The position numbers and the translations under genes are program-made. Positions 1-11,350 of a stretch of 64,000 nucleotides of DNA are shown one piece after another. A model generated the notes under the pieces. The model worked only from the letters and a program-made list of their open reading frames with translations. It was not told the origin of the DNA and ran no database searches. Numbering within the stretch: the first letter of the stretch is position 1; each line of letters opens with the position of its first letter. Origin of the DNA: Oscheius tipulae (lineage: Eukaryota > Nematoda > Chromadorea > Rhabditida > Rhabditidae); NCBI GenBank assembly GCA_037178975.1, contig JASJZH010000003.1, forward strand, positions 3,038,001 through 3,102,000, given 5' to 3'.

Positions 1-2987
1 AAAGGGCGCGAAAATGAATCAGGCTGGCGTGGTGACGATGCTGCTTTTGAAGGACACATTCGAACGATTCAGAGCAACACAAGAGAGAGAGAAACAGACA
101 TGCATGGCAGACGAAAGAAAGGCTGCTGCCTAGCTACGACTAAAGAACTTCTCCCTAAGGAACACGGAAGGAGTGGGAGACAAAGCTGAATTCGAAAAAG
201 AAGTGAAAAGATCTAAGCAAAGTTCGTATTTACAGGTGACCTTGGGAGAGCGACCTCCCTTTCCTGACTCCTGCCGCACGTTTGTGTGATGCGAGCGAAC
301 AACCACAATTGTCGCGACAATCAGCTGTGAATTTATGCAGCAAATTTGCCTTTTTACAGGGGAGAAACTATCGGAGGGTAGCGATATTGGGAAGAGAAGA
401 TTCGGACAAGGATATAAATGAATGCCGATGGACTGACTGGCAACAGACAAAAGACAGTCATGGTAGGGAGAAATTTTTTTTTTTAGAGAAAAAGAGAAAT
501 TAGGTGAACATAGGTGCTGCGCTTCTACGACAAAGTGACTCATCGTTGTCTCATTCGAAATAAACTAGAGACCAGTGAGAGGACGAGTTAGCGGCGTCAG
601 CGCCAAATAGTTCGAGAATGAAATTAAAAGGACAAAAGTCAGTCTCATTAGCCAAGTTCATGTTCTGTATTGGCGTGCGGTTTCCTTGGAAGCGGGAAAC
701 ACTGGAGATTAGAGATAAAGATAGAGTAGCAAAATCTGTGAATACTTTCCAAGGGAACTCGAAAACTTTGCAATAGCAGCTGATAAAACTTCAAAAAGGT
801 GTTGACTTGTAAAATTGAGTGCAAGCTGCGAGCAGCATGTCCTCATTTTTATTCGAACTTTCTCGGTATTCTACCCCTGTCATAAAAAAAACACCTGTCA
901 TAAATTGCGTACCAAACTCAGCTGGAATTTGTTCAAAATCAGAAAAACCTACCTCAGTTTCAGCCTGACGAGTATTGCTGATGGAAGAAGCAGCGGGTAA
1001 CCGGTTGCTATGAATCCCGTTTTGGAATTTGGACCTGGGGTGGGATCGAGCCCAGAGAAATTTTGCTGAAACACGAGACATTTTTAAGCGTTGAAAAGTT
1101 TAAAAAGAGCTGTAAAAGTGTTCGTAAGGCAGAGAATATAGTCATACCCACGCATCGTACAATCAATTTTGACGGATTTCTCTTCCCCTATGCTCTCCGT
1201 AAAGCTGTGTAAACGGAATTATAGGTGTTATTGTCACAGAGCCAGTACGCCCTTTCTATATCGAGGCGAGAATGAGGATGAGTGAATCATGTTTTGGGAT
1301 CTCCGGCGTTCGTGATGCGAAAAAACGGGATAATTGACGCTGTTATTATTAGAAAGAGGAAAAAATGCAGCAAAGAGCTGGTCTATATTGGCTGGTAATG
1401 ATGTAATTATGAGTGATTAGCATATAATCAGTATACTTCGGCAACTCAGCAAGTTTGCTGCTCGTGCCCAACTGTCAGTAGGAAAGCAAGAAAAAGAATA
1501 GCGTGATGAGGAAACTTGCGAGAAATGGGTGAAAAATCTGAATAAACACAATTTGAGCCCGCGCGCAACTTTATATAGGCTACAAATGATCCCAGCTCAA
1601 GTGACTTTCATTTTGAGCTGCAACGACCAGTTGAGAAAACGGAAATTGAATGGAAATCAGAATATTTTTTCGATTAACTGATGTTGAGGGCGATAAAAAA
1701 GCTGTTGTGAGACAGCGGGTGCGACCGCAATCGGCCTTGAGCTAACTGCCACAGCTGTGAGATGGAAGACGAAGGTCATCCTCGGCGAAATAGAGACACC
1801 GCAAAGCCATTTGTTGAATCTGTCATCGCGCATCGGAAGTTATGGTCGTAGTGACCGATGCTTCTTCTGGAGATAGACTGGCAACTGATTGTCAATAGAG
1901 AAGGATTAATCAGGGCAGACTGGCTAGCAACAATCTTCAAAGAGCAACACTGCAGCAAGTGGTCGACGACCAACATCTGCCGATCACTGAATGCTCAATT
2001 TCATGACTTCCTTCTCGTTGAAGGTGGAAGGGACAAAAATGGGGCTGTGCCACTTGAAAGAAGCCATTTACAAGGATTTATGTGAATGTTTCGAGCCGAG
2101 AAACAGAGTTTCTCATATAAAGGGAATCACAGGATACCATTACCAAGAAAAAAATAAACAGCCTTCTCTCTCCCTGAATATGGCTTTCCTAATCTTCGCG
2201 ACCCTCAAAACAGGTCTCTGTGACTGTTGTCTGTTTACCGATACGCCTGGATGGAAAAGTATCGACTCTCGACGTGGAACATTTCGGTTTACGAGCGTTT
2301 CAAGGAAGTAACAGACTAATTGAAGAGAACCGCAAAACAAAAGAAACTATTTCTGGACTAAATAGGCATGAGTCAAGTTGTCTGACAGTCATTTTTACAG
2401 GCTAAACTTAGAATGTTTGAGCTGACTACAGGAAGGGGAGAGGGTTATGCTCAGCAAACAAACAACGAGCGCATTTGGTTAATCTGACGAATTTGAGGAG
2501 GGGAAGCCACATAGATGTATTGGATGAGCCACGTCGGGATTAGAGCCACTTGCTCCTAATTAGATACAGCCAGACATTGTTAAGCAGATGACAAAAAGAA
2601 GTCAGTTTCAACTCTTTTCTGAGTACTAGTGGGAAAATTAGCATTCAAAAGATATCAAAAATGCTTAGAAAAACTTTGGTAAAAGTAGCTGGCAGTTGTG
2701 AAGAGTCGAGAAAATAATCAGGTCTTTTGTTGGCGTGAGAGGCAAAAAAGGCGAGTGAGAACTAACTCATTTCCCTCTTCATCTCGATTCATTCACTGGA
2801 ACAAACGATCAAGTCTTTTCCTAGGAAAGGAGAAACGAAGTAGAGTAACAGACTGATGTTATTTCGCGTCATACCGACATTAAAAATCGCGGAGTAACTG
2901 TTTGGAAAACAGGACAATCGCACTTTGGTTACTGGAACAGACAGACTGAGTCTTGTTTTCAAGTCGAACACTAATGAGTTTGTATAG

Positions 2988-3161
2988 GTAAAACGTTGGA
3001 ATTGACAGTCCTTCAATGTCAATGTATTAGTGTTGAATACTCAGCCAACTAACTTTGAAAATCGAATTGGCGGGAAAATTTAGGCTTAGAAAAGGCTGGT
3101 TAATGTTGGTGAGTCTCGCAACGACCAAAGTGTTAAAGGGCTGGCAATTCCAACGTTTTAC
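2988..3161. mobile_element. small foldback (MITE-like) element
   Basis: The left end GTAAAACGTTGGAATTG is repeated as its reverse complement at the right end (CAATTCCAACGTTTTAC), about 17-20 bp with a mismatch further in. The total is about 174 bp with no coding potential, which fits a non-autonomous terminal-inverted-repeat element. No clear target duplication was found. Confidence 0.6.
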
Positions 3162-5129
3162 TTTACAGACTATATTTGGGAAACGGGAACTATTGGAGTT
3201 GGAATTCACAAATTCTGTCCATCATTCGTAGAGAAGATATTGACCATGAAACTTTTTTGATCACGTCCAACGACCATGATTCATTCCAGTTTCATCTAAC
3301 AGAACTAGTTCTATGTTATACAGATTACAGGAAAAGAAAACCGAAGATGAGGACAGTTACAATGAGTCTGTCAAGAGGTAGTCGAGTAATAGACTGCTTC
3401 AACAACCATCGTACTCTTCGATTCCTCTGATCGAATGACCAAATTTGAGAGATTCAACTGTGAAATAATGAAATAAAGAGAGATCGTATGAGTCAGAAAA
3501 CTACCAGTCAAGTGTACAATAATAAATAAGACTGTTCTGGATCATAAACCCAACAGTGGAAGAGGAAGAGTAATCGGAGTGGACAGGTAAACTATCACTT
3601 GTAAACAGCCTCCCCGACCCAAAACACGCCCGGAATGTGTGTATATAACCATAACAGTCACGTCAGCGACGTGACTCTCTGTTCTGACAAAAGGCGATCT
3701 GCCGATCGATGTGCGAAATAATCAATCAGCTATATCCAGCTGGCGAGCTTTTCGATGGACAGAGGGAGAGAGTTAGTCGATGCAAATATGCTCCGAGAAA
3801 AGTATTTCAAATATGCTTCGAAAAGGATCCATTGTGAAACTGTCTCATAGGAATCTCAATACACGTCAGCAGCTGGGAAAGTCGCCACTATTGGCAGCAA
3901 TGCAAAATGTTCAGAAATCACGCTGTGTGAGCGACAATGAAATGCGATACTCTCGACTCTCAAGCCGAGTTTAATGTGCAGAAAACGCGGAATAAGGCGA
4001 GAAGAAAGATGTGTTGACCCCATGAGTGGAATAGGCGACAGATGGTCACCAGGGGTGAAAGCAATCAGGACATAGCATGAAAGATTCAATGGGCTTCCGG
4101 TCTAAGTTGAGGGAGAAAGCACCTATACTCGAAAATAACGGATGTTGAACAACACCTGCTGCAAAAAGAAGTAGAACATAGGGACTGCTGAATGACGGGA
4201 GTAATGGAGGTAATAATTCATAAGGGAAGAGTCGAGACGCCTTTCTGGATCCTTGGAACAGAGCTAGATTGATGAAAGAAGAAAGTCACTGGATTCAGAA
4301 GGATGACCCAAACTGTCTCAACCAAAAAAAAATACTGTAACCCATACAAAACCCGAGCGAGAACTATTTCCTCTAAAGGTCTCTGATAATGAGGCTTGTT
4401 TGTTGTGTTCCGGTCAGGGAGTAAACAGGGAGAAACGAGAGCCTAGAGAGACGAGGGGCGACAGCCGGTGAGGAGGCAGAGGGGCTCCATTCAGAGCGGC
4501 AAAAATGCTCTCTCCCTCCATTTCGTGCCTCTTATTGACCTATAGCAACAGTGTAATCTTGCTTTCTTTCCTTCTATAGGAAGAGACGATGGTTTGTGAT
4601 AGGGAAGAAGGGAAAGAAGTGCGACAGGGACTGTGTTTAGAGGGGATGAACCGGTTCGAACTGATCAAAAACAGACGGTACCAGCCACAGAGTTGATCAA
4701 CTGATTCAGAGACAGAAAACAGACAAACAAGATGTAAATTCTATATTGTCCCAATGTGCTCGTAGTTTGTCCCCACTTTAATACAAAAGGTAAGAGCTGG
4801 AGTTGGTCAAACTGGAAGATCAAACATGGGAAGACCCAGGCAGTAGACGAAAACCCATCCAGAGTCAGTCTGGACTCTTATACTCTCCAGGGACTGTCAG
4901 AGTTTCTTGGTAGCCCATAGACTGTCTCGCTAAACATTCAGAGCATCCCATCTCTTTGGCTTTTAGTCAGGACCACCCGGCTCCGCCGTCTGGCGACGCC
5001 GCTACGGGTCATCTATTTTCATGCTTTTTATAAAAACGCCGTTTCTTGAGTTTGGGAAAGAGTGGGTGATTGAAAGTAGTTGAAAGTTCAAAAGCCCTTC
5101 AAGTCTAAAAAGTAATTGGTAAAAGGAGA

Positions 5130-5275
5130 ATGTCTAAGTCTTTCTCTCTCTTTCTCTCTTCTGTCTCTGTCTCTCTGTCTCTTTACCTCTCTGGCTAATT
5201 ATCTCTCTGCCTCTCTCGTGAGTTATCTTCCTGTCTCCCTGTCTCTTTGTCCCTCTATTTTCTCTCCCCTCTACA
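5130..5275. repeat. CT-rich simple-sequence tract
   Basis: A degenerate TCTC/TGTCTC tract of about 145 bp, pure pyrimidine for long stretches. Open frames across it are low-complexity and not credible as protein. Confidence 0.8.
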
Positions 5276-5541
5276 GTTTGTCGTCGGTAGCGACAAAATT
5301 CGTCATCCCTTTTCTGAGTTAGTTGGCAATAATTTACAACAACAATCTACAGCTTTTTGTTTTGCTTCTGTTTCGTGGCCTCGGACAAACAAACAAACAT
5401 CCAAACAGAGTCCGCCACAGAAACCATCGCACTTTAGATAGTAGAGATAACCTTTGCAATTTTTCAGCATCCCAATCAGCAAAAAAAGGTGTTTCCAAAT
5501 GAATTTGATACAGGTAAGATTGGACGTCTGTTAACTCTTGT

Positions 5542-5879
5542 CTACTTGGCCTTGGCGGGCGGCTCCTCCTTGGACGGTTTCTTCTTTGGGTCATTTTCAT
5601 CGCTCCAGTCGGACTTGACGTCTTCACATGTCGGATAAGCGTTTTTGCCTAGAACACTACATAATAATAGCCTGGTTCTGAAGTATTTTTACCTGTCTTC
5701 AGCCCCTGCTTGATCATCTCCTCCTTCTTGTTCAATTCTGTCTTCTTCGGCTCGAGTTTCGGCTTTGCCAACTGCGAATTGTCTCTGCTTGGCGGTAAAT
5801 CCTTCGCTCCTTCTTTGTTTCCGCAGGCAAAAATCGCGACGACAGCCACAGCTGGACAGCAGAGCAGCGGGAGAAACAT
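5542..5879 (-). CDS. small secreted Lys-rich protein
   Basis: Two exons (5879-5693 and 5648-5542) joined across a 44-bp intron in phase 1 give about 97 residues. The start MFLPLLCCPAVAVVAIFA is a good signal peptide. After it come a Lys/Glu-rich stretch and the motif GKNAYPTCEDVKSDWSDEND, then a Lys/Pro tail ending in KAK. The frame closes only when the intron is removed. The gene lies 160 bp from, and divergent to, the kinase at 6040. The YPT...SDW segment gives the impression of a nematode-restricted family, but I cannot name it. Secretion is inferred from the leader; no function is assigned. Confidence 0.65.
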
Positions 5880-6039
5880 TCACCCCGAGTCTTCTTGGCG
5901 TTGTGTAAATACTTTGCTGAACAGGAAAACGATGATCCCTGACATGTCATTGCCTGTCAAGTCTAGGCTATAAAAGCAGGAGCAAGAGGCTAAGAGGTCA
6001 TTAAAGCACCTACCCTCGCCAGGACTCGTCGTCTCCAAC

Positions 6040-7130
6040 ATGGCCCAAGAACTGGTGCAGCTGGTGCCGGGACAGCAGATCGACCGATGGACTATTGACA
6101 AGAAGCTGGGAGAAGGCGGTTTCGGAGCAGTTTACCGCGTCAAGGACCCGACTGGACAGTACGCGCTGAAGGTCGAAGGCTGCAACGAACAGATCCAAGT
6201 GCTAAAGCTGGAAGTGTACGTGCTAAACGAGCTGACCAAAAGGAACTCGAGACACTTCTGCAAGATCGAGGACAAGGGCCGCTTCGGAAGCTATAAGTTT
6301 TTATCCTTGTAAAAGTTTGACAGAGGTTATATATGGAGAGCCAAAGAGGATCCGCATGTATGTCGTTTGGCAAACTTTTATCAGGGTATGCCCTTTATAT
6401 TACAAACTTTATACTCAACTATGTCGTGATGACGCTCGTCGGCAAGTCTCTCCAAGACCTCAACAAGGGCGGTCCTGGAGGCCACATGACTCTCGGCTGC
6501 TCTCTGTCCGTCGGCATCCAAGCACTCGAGGCCCTGGAAGATCTGCACTCGATCGGCTACCTGCATCGCGACGTCAAACCAGGAAACTACACTATCGGTC
6601 GTGCTGAGCTGGGAGAACTGCGCAAAGTAAGTCAGACAGTAGGAACAGGGACAATGAACTTTTTTTTTTAGGTGTACATCCTGGATTTCGGCATGTGCCG
6701 CAAGTTTACGAACGACCAGGGAGTGATCCGCAAGCCGCGCCAAGCAGCCGGCTTCCGTGGAACCGTTCGCTACGCTCCGATATCGTGTCATCTGCAGCGC
6801 GAACTGTGCAGGAAGGACGACGTCGAGGTCTGGATCTACATGCAGGTGGAGCTGACGTACGGTCGTCTGCCCTGGAAGGACATCCAAGACATGAATGCTG
6901 TGGGAGAGGCCAAGAAGAGGATCCGCAGCGCTGCACACGAGCTTTTCCCGCATCCGTGTCCCCGCGAATTCTTCGAGATTCTGACTTACTGCGACAGTCT
7001 CAGATACTACGATACTCCCAATTACCAGCACATCTACAAACTGATGCGCCGTGCTCTCCAGTCGACCAACACTCAGGAATACCCCTACGACTGGGAGATG
7101 GGAGGACCCAGTGCCCACATTCTCGCCTAA
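6040..7130 (+). CDS. TTBK-like casein kinase 1 family protein kinase
   Basis: Encodes a Ser/Thr kinase of the nematode tau-tubulin-kinase-like branch of the CK1 group. Visible motifs are glycine loop GEGGFGAVY (residues 24-32), ATP-site lysine in YALKVE (about residue 44), catalytic loop HRDVKPGN, metal motif DFGMCRKF, and the CK1/TTBK block RYAPISCHLQRELCRKDD in place of APE. The protein ends EYPYDWEMGGPSAHILA. The last intron (after LRK, ending tttttttag before VYILDFG) is canonical. The join between GRFGSY and YVVMTLVGKSL is not: removing 6297-6421 restores the family sequence, but that interval ends in CAA, not AG (see findings). An AATAAA lies just after the stop. All catalytic residues are present, so I take it as active. 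Confidence 0.85.
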
Positions 7131-8052
7131 AAAAAATAAAGAGCTTTGACGCGATCCTTGTTCTTTTTCTTTTTGTGTCCTCGGGTGCGCCTTGTTGAAT
7201 AGTAGTCAGGTTTCTAATTCCGTCTTTGGTCATCTTATCTCATCAACTGTCTCCGTAGCGCTAGCCATCTTTTTGATCGATTCCAGTAGTAATCTTTTTG
7301 CAAAACCTGTTTTACTGTCATTGACTAGAGTCAGACTGTTCTTCAAGGAGCTGGACTGGACAGGAAACTGTATCTAATCAATGGACAAATGACGTTCGAT
7401 CAGTCTTTTCCATAGCCATCTTCTCGATCGATTGATCAACCAGTAGCAATCTCTTTGCAGAGAATCTTGGGCAGAATATTGTCGTCGAAATCGGGCTCCT
7501 CGCACAGGTTCTCTTCGTGTTTGGGCTAGACAAAATACTGTTACTACCAGCAGCCTACGGCTGCTTTGCAGTCGTTTGGGTTTCGGTTAACTTTCTAGTC
7601 GAGCTACCACAAATTGTGCGAGATTTCTATACACCTTTCCGCTTACAACTGACTTGCCACCTAATTGTCACTAATTCTTTACCTGCCATCTTTGCTTCGT
7701 GGCCTCGGATAAACAAACAGACAAACAAACACACAGAGTCAACCACAGACACCATTGCGCTTTCATAGTTTAGATCATAGTTTAGATACTCTACAGGACC
7801 AATGAATCAGCAGTATATTCTACAGAAGCAAAGAGTAAAGGACGACGAGATCTTCAATGAACAAATACCTTCTCAGGAGCAACGTTCTTCCAGACACGTA
7901 TCACCCATATTGACTTGTGACTTACAAAGAGTAATTGCTGTCACAAAGTAACTGGGACAAATTGGCAATTAGAGCTTCAGAAACACAGACTTTTGGGCAT
8001 TTAAAACTACATTTCTTGGCTCCAATAAGTCGAGCCAGTTCCACTCGTCCAG
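7131..8052. other. intergenic, with diverged repeat of upstream sequence
   Basis: No gene was seen. A segment at about 7690-7775 (TTCGTGGCCTCGGATAAAC, then CAAAC repeats, then ACACCATTGCGCTTT) is a diverged copy of about 5365-5440. Both copies lie a few hundred bases upstream of a TTBK-like kinase start, which suggests they came with a duplication of the kinase locus. Confidence 0.5.
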
Positions 8053-8325
8053 ATGGGAGATCAGGAGGACTTCTTCCGTCTGCCGTCGTCCGCCGAAGAT
8101 GGAGCCACCAAGAAGGCGTCGACTGTGACCAAAGTCCTGGAGGAGAAGGAAAAGAAGAAGGCTCCCAAGGTCCGAGAGAAAATGAAAGATGGCGAGATGG
8201 TCAAGAGCGAACAGTTCGTCTGGAAAGTCATCAAGCTGCTAGGATCTGGAGGATTCAGCGACGTCTATCGTGTGGCCAAATTTGATAATCTTGACAGAAA
8301 CCACTACGCAATGAAGACGGAAACG
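8053..8325 (+). pseudogene. 5' fragment of a second TTBK-like kinase
   Basis: An ATG opens 91 in-frame codons: an acidic/Lys-rich leader (MGDQEDFF...) and then kinase subdomains I-II with glycine loop LLGSGGFSDVYRV and lysine motif YAMKTET. The frame stops at a good donor (ACG|GTATCA). No exon coding for the rest of a kinase (HRD, DFG) follows on this strand; the next recognisable coding sequence is an H3-like relic on the opposite strand. A truncated duplicate of the neighbouring kinase family is the simplest reading. A very distant exon cannot be ruled out. Confidence 0.6.
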
Positions 8326-8504
8326 GTATCAAACTCTAGAAGAATTTCGTCTGAAGCCTGAACCATCTAAATCATAGTATCCGTTCGTGAATCCTTATCC
8401 TTCCTTGGGGTACAACATTGTTTGCAAATTATGAAACAAGAATTTATTAAGATAGCAGTTTATGCTAATGGTAAGAGGAAAAATAAGGAACTTTAATACA
8501 GGGT

Positions 8505-8911
8505 CTAGCGTTTTATGCAGCCATTTTCGCTTCTCAGCTTGCGAACCAGATCGACGTCCTTAAAGGCTGTTATTTCGCGTAACAAAGAAATCTTACTCTT
8601 GGCAAGATGGTAAGCGGCCTCCTGCGACAAGAGCGACACTCTTCCACTTAAAAGTTATAGTTTCATTATTGTCTTTCTGAAAAGAAGAAACTAGGCGGAG
8701 GTGATAGCAACGCTTACAGTGATTTTGTTGCAGATATCACGGACCACTCTCTGGAAGGCGCTACAAGGAATGAGAAGGTCGGTAGTCCTCTGAAGACGTT
8801 TGATTTCACGAAGAGCTGCGACTCCACTAGCTAAAAAATGAAGTTACATTGAAATAGGAAGGCGCTTACGAGTACGCGTAGTGACCGCATTCTTTTTGTG
8901 GTTCGAGCCAT
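8505..8911 (-). pseudogene. divergent histone H3 / CenH3-like gene with broken frame
   Basis: Three blocks on the minus strand follow the histone H3 fold. Exon 1 (to 8870) may start MARTTKR (ATG at 8911, directly after ttttcccag). Exon 2 (8830-8718) encodes PSGVAALREIKRLQRTTD then LLIPCSAFQRVVRDI, matching H3 alpha-N and alpha-1. Exon 3 (from 8676) encodes KDNNETITFKWKSVALV and, in another frame, SQEAAYHLAKSKISLLREIT then FKDVDLVRKLR, matching H3 alpha-2/alpha-3. Splice sites are canonical and exon 1 to exon 2 joins in phase 1. However, MARTTK is not in that frame, and exon 3 needs one more frame change before SQEAAY. The strong divergence fits a centromeric H3 variant or its relic. Broken gene versus sequence error cannot be decided here. 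Confidence 0.6.
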
Positions 8912-9605
8912 TTCCTGGGAAAACCACGGCATTGAGAGAAAAAAGGCCAAAAGGTGGTCGAGCATTAGTAAATACGTTATCGGCATAATTTTGCTTGCTC
9001 TTTTGTCGCAAAACGTTTTGGTTCATAACTAGTAGATAAAGTGAACTGGCATGGGGTTTATTGTGAACAGAAAATGATTGAAAGTTGGGAAACAAGACGA
9101 AACATGTTGTCATAAGTTCAAAACGGTAACCCTTCAGGGACTCCGCGGGAATTTGGAGTGCTTGCTACAGCCTTACGGCCGTGACAAGTTACCATTGACG
9201 ACCTCTTTGTTTCTCATGATTTCCCTGTAAAATTCTGTGCCACTCTTGGTAGCCATAACCTGTTCAATACCCAGCTATAAGTTGTATGTCCTACTTGTCG
9301 TTCCAACCGATCGACACGCCTTCAGCGGGCCATAAAGGCTCTCATATTGAGAAGTAGAAGTTTCCAGTGCTGCAGAAAGTCTTTCTTTGTGCCTGGAAGG
9401 GGTCCTAATCGAGGTGGGTCTCTGTCAGACCAAAGAGACAATGAGACAGCTTGCTTGGTGGTTTTTCATGAAAGAGTAGGTCACGATGACTCGACAGTAA
9501 CTGCAGTTGTTCAAACTATTACATTGAAGCAATAAAAAGCAAAAAGTTCCCTATAAAACGAAGAGAACTTTGACTGAAGTCAGTTTGCGGAAGAGTCGAC
9601 CCAGA
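8912..9605. other. no supported gene
   Basis: Several short open frames on both strands, none with a recognised family. A minus-strand frame beginning MATKSGTEFYREIMRNKE (about 9257 downwards) is open for about 25 codons and could be an exon, but no partner exon was found. Confidence 0.4.
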
Positions 9606-11350
9606 ATGACAGCTGCTACCTTCTCCGAGCTGGTAAGTTCCAGCACGTTACCCGGACTCATCTCTACCCAATGCAGTCGACCCACACGGCAAATGAGATC
9701 GATTGTGAATACCCGAAGCCGTCGGTGCGTGTGCTGCTGAAGATCGACGAGTTTGCCATAGCCGGAAGTGGTAGCCGATTCGCGATGGAGAAGTTCGTCT
9801 ACGAGGACTTCAACTTCTTCGTCCACTACGAGATGAATCCGGAGAGCAACAAAACGAACAAACTGTGTCTGTCTGCTGTGGCCACCTGCCCAGCCGAGTA
9901 CAGTCTGCTCTACCAGCTGCGAGTCCGTGTCGGCCGAGAAGGAGATGAGGAGACACACGTCGTGGACCGTCTGGTGGCACAGTTCGAGCCGAATCAAAGA
10001 CCGCTGACGATCATTCTCCAGGACGAGAAGGTCGAAGTGGTCAAGATCGAAATGAGGACGATCAACAAGTTCTACTGGCCGCATCCTCTGTTTAATGTTG
10101 GCGATCTAGACATTATCTTCGAGTCAGGAAGTCGTCTTCGTGTCTGGAAGGCTGTCCTCGCCCAGGCCTCATCCTATTTCCATCAGACTCTGGTAGAAGA
10201 TCCTACTGTCACAGCCATCAACGTGGGCAGTTTTCCAGTCAACCAGATGGTCGAGCTGCTCCTTCAACTCTATCCGACTGCTCGTCCCGTTTACAGCGAT
10301 GTCAACACTCTGGCTCCGGCTGCTATCGGCTTCTACGTGAACTCTGTCATCTATGCCATCGAACAGCATCTGGTCAAATACCGCTTCAAGTCGATAAGCA
10401 TGGAGGAAAAGTGGAAGCTGGCCATGGATCTCGAACTGGTGGACGCCTTGCAGCAGTTGGTCGCTCTGTCTGTCGAGACTGGCTACTGGGATCACAAGAT
10501 GGCCGCAGGATGGCAGCCGAGTCAGTTCTTCTCCCAGCAGCATTACCACGAACTCGTCGCTCCGGTGGTGGCTGCAACGCGTCAGAACAGCTGGAAAGGA
10601 CTGGCCGATCCGTGGAAACAGCCCGACTACTTCCATCCCGGATCCTTCAAGGCGACTCTGGTCTTCCGTGCTACTCTCTTCTACGTCCCCACGAGCATCT
10701 TCAACCTGCATGGAACTGACGGATTCGTCAAAAACGAGGATGAAAGTCTGGCGGCCCAGTTCACTAATGAGATGGAAATGATCTGTGGTCAGATGCAGAA
10801 CGTTCCGGGTACTGTTCTCCTGGCTCTATTCGACTCTCTTCTGCCTGGAGGTCCACCCGTACCAGCTCAGATGCTCCGTGCTGCTCTCGTCTTCTGTCAC
10901 GATCACGCATGGCAACGGGCCAAGGAGAAGATCGAGCAGCGTCTCCAGCTCGAGCCCCCAAAGTCGGCCGACCACTTTGCCCAACAGATGATCTTTGCCG
11001 AACGTTTCCAGCTTTTCAACATGCTCCGTACGTGCCTCTTCCGTGCTGAGAGCTGTGCCAACGGATTCGCCGGTGAGCTATCTGGTCGTGGATTCCCCGG
11101 CGCCTCGAACGAGCTCAGAGGATGCCTGATCGATCGTCTCTGTGCTGGCTGGTCGCTCTTCCCCAAGATTGTCAACCCACTGGCCAGCAGGAAGCCGACG
11201 GAGCAGATGGATCGCGAGGTGACCGAGGAGAAGGCTGGGGCGGCAGAAGCTGTCCACGACACTCCCACTATGGCCGAGATTTCCTCCGAGTACGTCTTCG
11301 GACCGCTGGCCGATTTCACGAAGGAGGAAGAAGTCGTCCTAGAAGCCTAA
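9606..11350 (+). CDS. MATH/BTB-type protein, two BTB-like domains
   Basis: A nine-codon first exon (MTAATFSEL, 9606-9632), a 44-bp intron and one long exon from 9677 give 566 residues. Residues about 20-140 look like a divergent MATH module. Residues about 144-240 form a BTB/POZ domain (LFNVGDLDIIFESGSRL, then WKAVLAQASSYFHQTL). A second, weaker BTB-like module starts near residue 325 (GSFKATLVFRATLFYVPTS, then IFNLHG). The tail is acidic. MATH/BTB proteins often act as CUL3 adaptors, and nematodes have expanded the family; that role is inferred. A long open frame on the opposite strand of this exon is a shadow. Confidence 0.75.

Larger units (their letters stand above)
1..5541. other. long stretch without a recognisable gene
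   Basis: No run of codons with a recognisable protein family or a convincing chain of exons was seen on either strand. The sequence is purine-rich in long blocks. It contains one short inverted-repeat element (2988-3161) and a CT-rich simple repeat (about 5130-5275). It could be intergenic, or intron or regulatory sequence of a gene that starts outside the window. Confidence 0.6.

Noticed and set aside
5116..5441. Ser/Leu-rich open frames across the CT-rich tract
   Set aside because: They are produced by a simple repeat; no start context, splice partners or family resemblance.
1..5541. Attempt to find CRISPR arrays, rRNA, or an intact transposase in the gene-poor left part
   Set aside because: No regularly spaced repeats, no rRNA-like sequence and no DDE-type frame were found; the window is eukaryotic.
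9551..10711. Long minus-strand open frames opposite the MATH/BTB exon
   Set aside because: They are antisense shadows of a well-supported coding exon with biased codon use.
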